Positions 45,594 through 54,040 of a stretch of 64,000 nt of DNA are shown here, piece by piece; the stretch's first letter is position 1; every line of letters starts with the position of its first letter. The position numbers and the translations under genes are program-made. Below the pieces are notes generated by a model that did not search any database, was not told the DNA's origin, and was given only the letters and a program-made list of their open reading frames with translations. This stretch comes from JBCCTX01 sp965263105 (GTDB lineage: Bacteria; Bacteroidota; Bacteroidia; J057), in the NCBI GenBank assembly GCA_965263105.1, contig CBDHGL010000003.1, positions 2,356,001 to 2,420,000 of the forward strand. Reading direction: 5' to 3'.

Positions 45594-45729
45594 TTTAGTA
45601 CCATCTGCGGAATAAACCCAATGGATTTAGGCAGGGAATGAGCCAAAACGACATGTAATTTGCGCTAAAAAAAGAGCTGAATATTGTTTATCGATATATT
45701 TTTAGTATTTTCGACATATATCCCTTTTC

Positions 45730-46650
45730 ATGAACAAGCCCCATGATCACCTCTTCAAGTCCACCTTTTCCGATCCCCGGATCGCGGCGGATTATATTCG
45801 TAATTTTCTTCCAACGAAACTGACCTCAAAACTAGACTTGACCAGTCTAAAACTGGCTCCGGGTTCCTATGTAAACGAGGAACTAAAGGAATACCTGTCA
45901 GATGTGGTGTATAGGTGTAAGTATGGGCAAGAGGAGATTAAATCACGGGAAGGAGAAATGTCGCTCTTATTCGAACACAAGTCCCAACCCAATGGGATTA
46001 TATACCTGCAATTGCTACGCTATCTGCTGGAAGCCTGGGACCAGCAGCCCAAAAAGATAGAAGGCTTGGGTATCATCATTCCCATAGTCGTGTATCACGG
46101 GAAGGAGAAATGGCAAAAAAGGACATTTTCCAGCCATTTCCCGAGCTTGGATGCTATACTGGCACCCTTCATCCCTAGCTTTCAGTACCTCCTGACAGAT
46201 TTGGCTGATTGGTCGGATGAGGCCCTGATGACTTTACAAGCGGGTTTGGTCAGAAACGTCTTGTTGGTTCTCAAGCATTTTAAAGAGACTCAATACATCA
46301 AGCAACATATAGACCGTCTATTCTGGGAAGCAGAACCCTACTTGGCTGACCCATCCCAAAAACAGTATATCAAAATCCTTTGGAACTATATATACGGAAC
46401 AAACGAACTTAGCATTTTAGAAATTCGTATCTTAGGAGAGAAATTGTCCACTTCTTTAAGAAATGAAGCTATGACTACTTATGAACATGCTGTACAAAAG
46501 GGAGAAAAAAAGGGGAGTATCGAACAGCAAAACCTCGTCATCACCAACTCCTACAACGAAGGCCTGGATATCCCTTTCATAGCGCGGATTACAGGGCTTT
46601 CTGAAGCTGAAGTAACAGATCGAATCAAGGAATTGGGGCTGGAGAAGTAG
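45730..46650 (+). CDS. Rpn-family recombination-promoting nuclease/putative transposase
   Basis: 306 aa, intact. The N-terminus NKPHDHLFKSTFSDPRIAAD and the later MSLLFEHKSQPN match the PD-(D/E)XK core of the Rpn/Transposase_31 family, with Glu-x-Lys in FEHKS as the catalytic pair. The C-terminal SYNEGLDIPFIARITGLSEA plus EVTDRIKEL is the helix-turn-helix-like tail common in this group. Known members increase RecA-independent recombination; some act in phage defence. No terminal inverted repeats typical of an insertion sequence were found. A damaged paralogue lies in the same orientation 2.7 kb upstream. Confidence 0.88.
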   Translation: MNKPHDHLFKSTFSDPRIAADYIRNFLPTKLTSKLDLTSLKLAPGSYVNEELKEYLSDVVYRCKYGQEEIKSREGEMSLLFEHKSQPNGIIYLQLLRYLLEAWDQQPKKIEGLGIIIPIVVYHGKEKWQKRTFSSHFPSLDAILAPFIPSFQYLLTDLADWSDEALMTLQAGLVRNVLLVLKHFKETQYIKQHIDRLFWEAEPYLADPSQKQYIKILWNYIYGTNELSILEIRILGEKLSTSLRNEAMTTYEHAVQKGEKKGSIEQQNLVITNSYNEGLDIPFIARITGLSEAEVTDRIKELGLEK

Positions 46651-46695
46651 TCTACCTTTTTGCTTAAGCCTTATCTTATCGTGCAGGATACCTGT

Positions 46696-48265
46696 TTACT
46701 TCATCGATATCTGGGGCGCCAACTCATCCTGGGCTTCCACCCGCAAACGCTCTAGCTCGGAAGCCATACCGGACTGAATATCAGCATATTTCGAATCCCC
46801 ATATACACTTTTCATTTCCAGGGGGTCCTCTGCTAGGTCGAAGAGTTCCCACTCCTCGGTTTCGTAATAGTAGACGAGCTTGTAGCGATCATTTCGCACA
46901 CCGATGTGCTTGGCGACGCTATGGGCTCCAGGGAATTCGTGGTAGTGGTAGTAGACGGATTCCCGCCAATCCGCGGGCTTTTGTCCCTTCATCAAGGGAA
47001 CTAGGCTAGCGCCTTGCATATGGCCTGGGACTTTCACTCCTGCAATGTCCAGGAAGGTTTCTGCGAAGTCCAGGTTTTGGACTAGATCACTGTTTTCACT
47101 TCCAGGATTTATCACGCCCGGCCAGCGAGCTACCAGGGGCATGTGGAGGGATTCCTCATACATCCAGCGTTTGTCAAACCAACCGTGTTCGCCCAGGTAG
47201 AAACCTTGGTCGGAACTGTAGATGACTACGGTGTTTTCGGCTAGTCCTGTTTCATCTAAGTAGTCCAGGATGCGGCCAATATTATCATCAACCGAGGCGA
47301 TGCAGCGCAGGTAATCCTTCATATAGCGTTGGTACTTCCAGCGGATAAGGTCTTCTCCTTTCAATTCTGCTTTCAAAAAGGCTTCATTCTTGGGGCCATA
47401 GGCGGCGTCCCAGGCAGCTTGTTGTTCTGGAGTCATTCGATTGTACAGCGCATGCGGTGCGCGGTGCATCCAGCCTTTCTTTGAGGTGTCAGCGAGGTTT
47501 CGGACCTTGTTGTCATAGGCGAGGTTCATATGGGTGGCAATGGTCATTTCTTGATTGGAAGCCGGGGAGGCCCGGTCGCTGTAGTCGTCAAATAGGGTAG
47601 GGGGCTCCTTCAAATCTTCCCCATCGAACATGGTAAGGTGATTGGGTCCTGGAGACCACTCTCTATGCGGGGCCTTGTGCTGACTCATGAGCATGAAGGG
47701 TTTGTTGGGGTCGCGGTTTTTGAGCCAGTCCAAAGAAATGTCTGTGACGATGTCGGTTACATAGCCTTCGATTCTTTCCCGGCCTTCGGGTGTCCTAAAA
47801 TCCGGGTTGTAGTAGTGTCCCTGACCGGGAAGTACCTTCCAATAGTCAAAGCCTGTAGGCTGGGTCTTGAGGTGCCACTTGCCGACCATGGCGGTTTGGT
47901 AGCCTCCTTGTTGGAGGAGTTTGGGGAAGGTAACCTGTGTGCTGTCGAAGCGTAGGCGATTGTCCAGGATGCCATTAAGGTGGCTGTGCATGCCTGTGAG
48001 TATGACCGCTCTGACTTGGGGCACAAATGGAATTCGTTACCAGTGCGTTGCGAAACAGCATGCCTTCCTTGGCGATGCGGTCTATGTTAGGAGTCTGATT
48101 GCGGTAGGAGCCATAAGCCGAAATTGCTTCTAGGGCGTGGTCATCGGTGAAGATGAAAATAATATTGGGAGGGCCTTTGGGGCCTTCACTTTCAGAAGGA
48201 GTTGTGCATGCACTTAGGAAAAGGCAAATTATCGCCGAGAGTAGTGCGGTAGAAACTTTTTTCAT
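46696..48265 (-). pseudogene. Frameshifted lipoprotein sulfatase, GlcNAc-6-sulfatase-like
   Basis: Two overlapping frames together give one sulfatase of about 522 aa. The N-terminal frame (start 48265) has a lipoprotein signal (LFLSAC) and FIFTDDHALEAISAYG, then reaches SICAPS. One extra base at about 48013 (a G on the plus strand) shifts the frame exactly between Ser and Arg of the catalytic C-x-P-S-R motif; removing it gives CAPSRAVILTGMHSHLNGI and an intact downstream protein ending LAPQISMK. The downstream part (KWHLKTQPTGFDYWKVLPGQ, SDQGFYLGEHGWFDKRWMYE) resembles N-acetylglucosamine-6-sulfatase-like (S1_11-type) enzymes. Sequencing error or real inactivation cannot be told apart here. 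Linked to the uronate genes. Confidence 0.9.
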
Positions 48266-48298
48266 GATAGAATGAGGTTACTAAGTCAATGATTCAAA

Positions 48299-48318
48299 TA
48301 TACTTTTTAATAAGTATA
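48299..48318. promoter_or_regulatory. Inverted repeat upstream of the frameshifted sulfatase
   Basis: TATACTT and AAGTATA arms with a six-base spacer, 33 bp before the start codon. It could be an operator; the A/T content means chance cannot be excluded. Confidence 0.3.
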
Positions 48319-48421
48319 AAATGATATCCGGGAATAAGGAATTATTTTTTGGCTCTGATTCTTTTATACATAATTTCTGCTTAGTCCACTTCCCCCTTTG
48401 CATACGAATGGGAGGAGGACA

Positions 48422-48448
48422 ATTAAAAAAGGAGCCATAACTGGCTCC
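48422..48448 (-). terminator. Intrinsic terminator downstream of KDG kinase
   Basis: On the minus strand GGAGCCA-GTTA-TGGCTCC is a perfect 7-bp stem followed by TTTTTTAATT. It lies 47 bp after the kinase stop codon and would separate it from the sulfatase gene. Confidence 0.85.
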
Positions 48449-48461
48449 TAATTACTTCTTT

Positions 48462-48487
48462 CTGTGGACTGCCGACTATGGACTACC
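48462..48487. repeat. AGTCCACAG-family repeat after KDG kinase
   Basis: TCTGTGGACTGCCGACTATG followed by GACTACC. On the minus strand this reads GGTAGTCCATAGTCGGCAGT, matching TAGTCCATGGTC at 546-557 and 55368-55380. It lies just past the stop codon, before the terminator. Confidence 0.55.
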
Positions 48488-48494
48488 AGACCTT

Positions 48495-49529
48495 TTACCT
48501 ACTCACCCTACCCGATGCATCTCCCGCCATCAATTTCTCCACCTCAGGGACAGTTACCAGATTGGCATCACCCTTGATGGTATGCTTCAGGCAGGAGGCA
48601 GCAACGGCATAGCCCAAGGCCTTGGTATCGTCTTCCGGATAAGTGAGCAGGCCGTAGATCAAGCCCCCCATGAAGGAATCTCCTCCTCCTACCCGATCTA
48701 CTATATCAGTGATTTGGTAGGTGGGGGCGGTATGAAGCTTCTCGCCGTCCCATAGTACACCCGACCAGGAATTGTGAGAGGCACTGATAGAACCCCTAAG
48801 GGTAATAATAATCTTTTTGGCCCGAGGGAATTTGGCCATGAGTTGTTTACCCACGGATTCGTAGGCAGCGGCTTCCACATGTCCCTGCGTTACATCTACG
48901 CCATTGGGGTGGATTCCAAATACTTTTTCGGCATCTTCTTCATTCCCCAGGATGATGTCACATCCAGCGGTTAATTCTTCCATTACCTCTCCAGCCGATT
49001 TTCCATAGAGCCAGAGTTTTTTCCGGAAATTCAAATCGGTAGAGACCGTTACCCCCATCTTATTTGCCATCTGAATTGCTTCCAGGCAGGCATCGGCAGC
49101 GCCTTGGGAAATGGCAGGTGTAATTCCGGTCCAGTGAAACCAGGATGCATCTTCAAAAACTTTTTCCCAATCTACCATTCCGGGTTGGATTTGGGCTATT
49201 GCAGAATTGGCGCGATCATATACGACATTGCTGCCGCGGCTCACAGCTCCTGTTTCTAGGAAGTAAATTCCTAGGCGATCTCCTCCCATCAATATATGAT
49301 GGGTACCTACATTGTGTTTTCTGAGGTGGGCGAGGGCGCATTTTCCGATGGGGTTATCTGGAAGTCGGGTCACGAATTCTGTTTCTAACCCGTAATTGGC
49401 AAGGGAGACGGCAACATTGGATTCACCTCCGCCATATATCACGTCAAAGGAATCGGCTTGGATGAAGCGCAGGTATCCTGGGGTGGCAAGGCGGAGCATG
49501 ATTTCTCCAAAGGTTACGACTTTCGGCAT
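48495..49529 (-). CDS. kdgK: 2-keto-3-deoxygluconate kinase (PfkB family)
   Basis: 344-aa cytoplasmic sugar kinase phosphorylating 2-keto-3-deoxygluconate to KDPG. N-terminal VVTFGEIMLRLATPG and GGGESNVAVSLANYG are typical of KdgK; the catalytic-base motif is GGGD at 281-284 (DRVGGGDSFMGGL) with Asp284, and the ATP-region GNEEDAEKVFG fits the family. Substrate assignment is supported by the neighbouring UxaC, UxuA, fructuronate-type SDR and TRAP genes. Flanked by a terminator downstream and an inverted-repeat element upstream. Confidence 0.94.
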   Translation of the reverse strand: MPKVVTFGEIMLRLATPGYLRFIQADSFDVIYGGGESNVAVSLANYGLETEFVTRLPDNPIGKCALAHLRKHNVGTHHILMGGDRLGIYFLETGAVSRGSNVVYDRANSAIAQIQPGMVDWEKVFEDASWFHWTGITPAISQGAADACLEAIQMANKMGVTVSTDLNFRKKLWLYGKSAGEVMEELTAGCDIILGNEEDAEKVFGIHPNGVDVTQGHVEAAAYESVGKQLMAKFPRAKKIIITLRGSISASHNSWSGVLWDGEKLHTAPTYQITDIVDRVGGGDSFMGGLIYGLLTYPEDDTKALGYAVAASCLKHTIKGDANLVTVPEVEKLMAGDASGRVSR

Positions 49530-49680
49530 GTGTTAAGCTTAATTAAAATGGATAAATTCATTTCATGGGGCATGGGTTTGGAATATCTGTATGCAAACTA
49601 CTGTGCAGTTTGGTTATTTCAAAAAGGATTTAATTATTTTGGTTCCTAATGCAGCTATTGTAGCGTTATCCCATTTAACA

Positions 49681-49765
49681 AATGAACACAAAGACATGGG
49701 GGCACAGAGGAATTTGTTATACAAATTAACATCCCATCTCCGCGCCTTGGTGTCTCCGTGTTCAA
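49681..49765. repeat. Dispersed inverted-repeat element, copy 2
   Basis: Left arm AATGAACACAAAGACA then GGCACAGAGG; right arm CGCGCCTTGGTGTCTCCGTG continuing TTCA is the imperfect reverse complement. Matches copy 1 at 41941-42022. It fills much of the 272-bp gap between KDG kinase and the TRAP operon end, which otherwise shows no gene. Confidence 0.7.
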
Positions 49766-49801
49766 TAACTAAGTTTTGCTTTGCTACAGCAGCCTCAACT
49801 C

Positions 49802-51097
49802 CTAAAACCCGAATAAACCTGGCAACCACAGGCTCAATGCTGGTATATAGGTAATTAGGAAGAGTGCAACGATCATAGCAATGAGTAAGGGCATAAGGGG
49901 GCGGATTACTTGGGTAACCGGGACTTTGGCCACGCTACTCCCCACAAATAGAATCGTGCCTACAGGCGGGGTACACAAGCCAATGCACAGGTTCAGCACC
50001 ATAATAATTCCAAAGTGCACTGGGTCCATGCCCAACTCAACCACCACGGGGAGAAATATGGGGGTGAAGATCAGCACAGCTGGGGTAATATCCATGAAAG
50101 TTCCCACTATCAATAAGATCAGGTTAATAAGCAAGAGAATTACCACCTTATTCTGTGAGAGCCCCAATAAGAATTGGGTCATGTTTTGGGGAATTTCTAA
50201 GAAGGCCAGTACCCAAGACATGGCTATGGAAGCGCCTATAACAAACATGACGATGGCGGTTGTTCGGGAGGCATTCAATAAAATATTGGGAATATTTTTG
50301 AGCCCGATTTCCCGGTAGAACAAAGCGAGCAGGAGTGCATATAAAACGGCAATAGCAGCTGCTTCGGTTGCGGTAAAAATACCAGCTACAATTCCTCCGA
50401 TAATGATAACCAAAAGCAATAAACTAGGAATAGCATTGAGAAATTCGCGTATTACGGTTCCAAAACTCGCCAAAGCTTCTCTGGGGTAATTTCGCTTGGC
50501 AGCAACAAAGGCTGCCACCGCAATAAGCGATAAGCCCACCAGTATCCCGGGAATATATCCAGCAAGAAATAGGGCGGCAATGGATGCTCCCCCGCTGGCA
50601 AGAGAGTATACAATGAGAATATTACTAGGGGGAATAATCAGGCCGGTAGTGGAAGCCGCCAGATTTACAGCAGCGCTGTAGTCACGGTCGTAGCCTTCAT
50701 CTTCCATACGGTCAATCATAATCCCTCCGATGGCGGAAGCCGCTGCAACTGATGAGCCAGAAATCGCCCCGAATAGCATGGCCGCCAGGACATTCACATA
50801 GGCAAGGCCTCCGGGTAAACTTCCCATAAGTGCCTTGGCAAAGTCGACCAGCCGCTTGGCGATTCCCCCCTGGTTCATCAATTCGCCAGCGAGTACAAAG
50901 AAGGGAATGGCCAACAGGGTGAAGCTATCAATGCCAGTGGCAATGCGTTGGGCGACTGTCGTTACTGCGGATAGGGGTAAAACCGCTGCAGCCAGGGTCA
51001 GGGCCGTAGAAATTCCTAGAGAATAGGCCACCGGCACTCCCAAAGCGAGCAGACCAAAAAAGCTGATGATCAGTATGAGTAGTATGGTGATTTCCAT
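49802..51097 (-). CDS. dctM: TRAP transporter large permease
   Basis: 431-aa inner-membrane protein with about 12 hydrophobic segments, the DctM/SiaM-type ion-coupled transport subunit. Landmarks are FFVLAGELMNQGGIAKRLVD, GSSVAAASAIGGIMIDRME, STTGLIIPPSNILIVYSL and LCIGLCTPPVGTILFVGSS. It works with the small permease and the binding protein encoded immediately upstream (2 bp gaps). Context with uronate enzymes points to hexuronate uptake (inference). Symbol indicates the family, not dicarboxylate specificity. Confidence 0.95.
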   Translation of the reverse strand: MEITILLILIISFFGLLALGVPVAYSLGISTALTLAAAVLPLSAVTTVAQRIATGIDSFTLLAIPFFVLAGELMNQGGIAKRLVDFAKALMGSLPGGLAYVNVLAAMLFGAISGSSVAAASAIGGIMIDRMEDEGYDRDYSAAVNLAASTTGLIIPPSNILIVYSLASGGASIAALFLAGYIPGILVGLSLIAVAAFVAAKRNYPREALASFGTVIREFLNAIPSLLLLVIIIGGIVAGIFTATEAAAIAVLYALLLALFYREIGLKNIPNILLNASRTTAIVMFVIGASIAMSWVLAFLEIPQNMTQFLLGLSQNKVVILLLINLILLIVGTFMDITPAVLIFTPIFLPVVVELGMDPVHFGIIMVLNLCIGLCTPPVGTILFVGSSVAKVPVTQVIRPLMPLLIAMIVALFLITYIPALSLWLPGLFGF

Positions 51098-51099
51098 GA

Positions 51100-51573
51100 T
51101 TATAAGGCAGGATTGGTGGTAGGATAAAAAATATCTAAGAGGGCGTAAATAATGATTAAAACCCCACTAAAGGGTATTATGGCATATACATAGCCGAGGG
51201 GAATCCGCATGGCGGATGAAATTTGGTGGAGGGTGATTTCTACGAGGTTGGAGCCGCCCAAAACAAAGACAAAAAAGGCAAAAAGAATGATGATGATGTC
51301 AATAAAGACTTGAAACTTTCTTTTTCGCTCAGGTTTCATCCGCTGCTGGAGAATATCAATGGCAATATGCTCGCGCCTTCCAGAAACATAGGCCGCACCA
51401 AGTATACTCACCCATACCAGCATGAAACGGGCGAGTTCCTCCGTCCAGGAGCTGGGGTTGGTCATGATATAGCGGGCGATTACTTGCCACAGAACTACAA
51501 TGGTGAGTCCGCCCATCAGTGCGATGAGGAGAAATTCTATTCCTCGATTCAGGGTATTTCTAAACTTTTCCAT
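51100..51573 (-). CDS. dctQ: TRAP transporter small permease
   Basis: 157-aa inner-membrane protein with four helices, typical DctQ: FLLIALMGGLTIVVLWQVIA, SSWTEELARFMLVWVSILGA, RREHIAIDIL and PLGYVYAIIPFSGVLIIIYA. Forms the membrane complex with the large permease. Two-base spacing to genes on either side indicates one operon. Confidence 0.94.
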   Translation of the reverse strand: MEKFRNTLNRGIEFLLIALMGGLTIVVLWQVIARYIMTNPSSWTEELARFMLVWVSILGAAYVSGRREHIAIDILQQRMKPERKRKFQVFIDIIIILFAFFVFVLGGSNLVEITLHQISSAMRIPLGYVYAIIPFSGVLIIIYALLDIFYPTTNPAL

Positions 51574-51575
51574 AA

Positions 51576-52559
51576 TTATTCAGCGGCCTTAATTTTTTCA
51601 TAAAAAGCATAGACAGCGGGTTTATTTTTTTTCATATCCTCGATTAACGGAGCGATCTTTGCCTCGAATGGCCCTTTTTCAGGGGTATATACTTCCACGC
51701 CTGCTGCCTCCATTTCTCGCATGGATTCTTTGACGGATGCCGCCCATAATTTTTTCTGTTCTTGTGCAGATTCATCTGCTGCCTCCTGAAGCCAAGTTTT
51801 CTCCTGATCACTCAAACTTGCCCATACACGGGTGCTGATAATTAAGACATCTGGGGTGGAGGTGTGTTGGTCCATAGAGTAGTACTTGCAGACTTCATAA
51901 TGGCGAGAAGTAAAAAGGGAGGGAGGATTATTTTCCGCTCCATCAACTACACCTTGCTGCAAGGCGGTGTACAACTCCCCATAGGGAATGGGGGTGGCGG
52001 ATCCCCCAAGCGCATTGACCATATTGACCATGTTTTGACTGTTTTGCACACGGATTTTCAAGCCCTTGAGGTCATCGGGATGCATGACGGGTTTTTCTTT
52101 GGTGTAAAAACTACGACTTCCGGCATCGTAAAAGCATAGGCCTCTCAGCCAGAATTGCTCTCCTTTGGAAAGAATTTCCTTTCCGATTTCTCCTTCCATC
52201 ACCCGATAGCCATGGTCCTGGTCTTTGTATAGGTAGGGAGTTTCAAGTACCCCGTATTCCGGGGCAAAATTGGTCATGACCGAGGCACTTACCTTGGTCA
52301 TGGCCAGGCTTCCGATCTGGATGAGTTCCGTTAATACCCGCTCTTCCCCCAGTTGGGCGTCGGAATAAATTTTGATCCGGAGTTTCCCGTCTGATTTTTC
52401 CTCTAAACGTTGGGCCATATAGACCATGGCGTTGTGGACGGGATGGGAAGTGGGAAGGCCGTGGCCAAGCGGGAGAATTTTATAGGGTTTGATTTGCTGA
52501 CATCCGGGATGTAGAAAAAAGCATCCTATCAGCAGGAGCAGTAGGTATTTGGGTTTCAT
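51576..52559 (-). CDS. dctP: TRAP transporter solute-binding lipoprotein
   Basis: 327 aa from MKPKYLLLLL, with lipobox FLHPGC so probably membrane-tethered, as is frequent in Bacteroidota. DctP landmarks: KLRIKIYSDAQLGEERVLTE, LKGLKIRVQNSQNMVNMVNA (the conserved Arg that binds the substrate carboxylate), PYGELYTALQQGVVDGAENN. The start is fixed by position: the ATG begins one base after the TGA of uxaC; an in-frame upstream Met would overlap that gene. Probable substrate is glucuronate or a related uronate, from context. Confidence 0.94.
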   Translation of the reverse strand: MKPKYLLLLLIGCFFLHPGCQQIKPYKILPLGHGLPTSHPVHNAMVYMAQRLEEKSDGKLRIKIYSDAQLGEERVLTELIQIGSLAMTKVSASVMTNFAPEYGVLETPYLYKDQDHGYRVMEGEIGKEILSKGEQFWLRGLCFYDAGSRSFYTKEKPVMHPDDLKGLKIRVQNSQNMVNMVNALGGSATPIPYGELYTALQQGVVDGAENNPPSLFTSRHYEVCKYYSMDQHTSTPDVLIISTRVWASLSDQEKTWLQEAADESAQEQKKLWAASVKESMREMEAAGVEVYTPEKGPFEAKIAPLIEDMKKNKPAVYAFYEKIKAAE

Positions 52560-52560
52560 A

Positions 52561-53985
52561 TCACGCGAGTTCTTTTTTTTCAGGTAGTTGAAAGAATTTG
52601 TTGGCATTGTGAAAACAAATATTCTGGATCATTTGCCCCAGCCAGGGAATTTCATTGGGTAGCTCCCCTTTTTCCACATCTGTTCCAATCAGGTTACAGA
52701 GTATTCTACGGAAATATTCATGTCTAGAGAAGGAAAGAAAGCTCCTGGAATCAGTCAGCATCCCCACAAAGCGACTCAATAAACCCATATTAGAAAGGGC
52801 GTTCATCTGGTCGATCATGCCCTGCTTTTGATCGAGAAACCACCAGGCGGTTCCGAACTGCATCTTGCCCGCAACGGATCCATCATTAAAATTACCGATC
52901 ATGGTGGCAAAGGTCTCATTGTCTCTGGGATTGAGGTTGTACACAATGGTTTTGGCCAATTTCTCTTCCGAATTGAGTCGATTGAAAAACTTAGACATCG
53001 TAATGGTATGGTTCCAATCCCCAATGGAATCGCAGCCTGCATCTTTCCCCAATTTCCGAATGATATGTAGGTTGTTGTTGCGAATGGCTCCGATATGAAA
53101 TTGCTGAGTCCATCCCTTTTCAAAGTCCATAAGGGCGCAATGATATAAGATGGCAGAACGGAATTGATCGCGTTGGGTAGGATTTAAGGGATTGCCAGAG
53201 CGCAGGATTTCAAAGGCTTTTTGGATTTCCTTTTCTGTGTAGGAATGGGCATAGAATGTTTCCAGTCCATGGTCAGATACCCGGCAGCCCTGCTCGTGGA
53301 AAAAGTCGTGCCTGCTTTTGAGGGCATCGATCAATTGACTCCAGGAGAGGATATGAATATTGGCCGCTGCGCCCAACTTATCTACGTAGGAAAGAAAAGA
53401 AGCTGGATTATCGACTTCCATGGCTTTGTCTGGGCGGAAGCTAGGAAAAACCCGAATCTCAAACGGACTTTGGGCAATAGCTTGGTGGTGCTCAAGTGAG
53501 TCTGCAGGGTCATCTGTAGTGCAGAGGGCACGAACTTTGGCTCTTCGAAGCAACCCCTGGGTAGAAAAGCCATCTGTTTGAAGGAGCTCTCCGCAGGTAT
53601 CGTAAATCATTTTTGCCGATTCAGGGGAAAGCAAATCCGAAATCCCAAAGGGCTCTCTCAATTCCATATGCGTCCAATGATAGAGGGGATTACGCATCGT
53701 ATAGGGAACGGTTTCGGCCCACTTTTGGAATTTGGTAAAATCGTCGGTTTCTCCTGTGATATAGTCCTCAGGCACCCCATTGGCACGCATAGCTCGCCAT
53801 TTGTAGTGATCACCTTTCAACCAAATTTCGGTCAAGGAGGAAAATTTTTTATCCCTGGCGATTTCGTCTGGAGGTAAATGGTTGTGGTAATCAATGATCG
53901 GCATGTCTTTGGCATAGTCGTGGTAGAGATGGACTGCCGTTTCATTTTCCAGCAGGAAATCCTCAGATAAAAATGCTTTCTTCAT
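52561..53985 (-). CDS. uxaC: Glucuronate (uronate) isomerase
   Basis: 474-aa cytoplasmic enzyme converting D-glucuronate to D-fructuronate (and galacturonate to tagaturonate). Amidohydrolase-like metal motif His34-Asn-His36 (IIDYHNHLPPDEIARD), plus LKGDHYKWRAMRANGVPEDY, GIGDWNH-like DSIGDWNHTITMSKFFNRLN and GMLTDSRSFLSFSRHEYFRR, all family hallmarks. Standard length. Between uxuA (55 bp gap) and the TRAP genes (1 bp). Confidence 0.97.
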   Translation of the reverse strand: MKKAFLSEDFLLENETAVHLYHDYAKDMPIIDYHNHLPPDEIARDKKFSSLTEIWLKGDHYKWRAMRANGVPEDYITGETDDFTKFQKWAETVPYTMRNPLYHWTHMELREPFGISDLLSPESAKMIYDTCGELLQTDGFSTQGLLRRAKVRALCTTDDPADSLEHHQAIAQSPFEIRVFPSFRPDKAMEVDNPASFLSYVDKLGAAANIHILSWSQLIDALKSRHDFFHEQGCRVSDHGLETFYAHSYTEKEIQKAFEILRSGNPLNPTQRDQFRSAILYHCALMDFEKGWTQQFHIGAIRNNNLHIIRKLGKDAGCDSIGDWNHTITMSKFFNRLNSEEKLAKTIVYNLNPRDNETFATMIGNFNDGSVAGKMQFGTAWWFLDQKQGMIDQMNALSNMGLLSRFVGMLTDSRSFLSFSRHEYFRRILCNLIGTDVEKGELPNEIPWLGQMIQNICFHNANKFFQLPEKKELA

Positions 53986-54040
53986 GGGGTCGATTCAACT
54001 TTTATGGGTTAAGCTCTAGGAATTCATCGTACTAAGTACC

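Noticed and set aside
42900..46700. Complete insertion sequence or prophage
   Set aside because: No terminal inverted repeats, integrase, or phage structural genes were seen; only Rpn-type genes and an RHS fragment.
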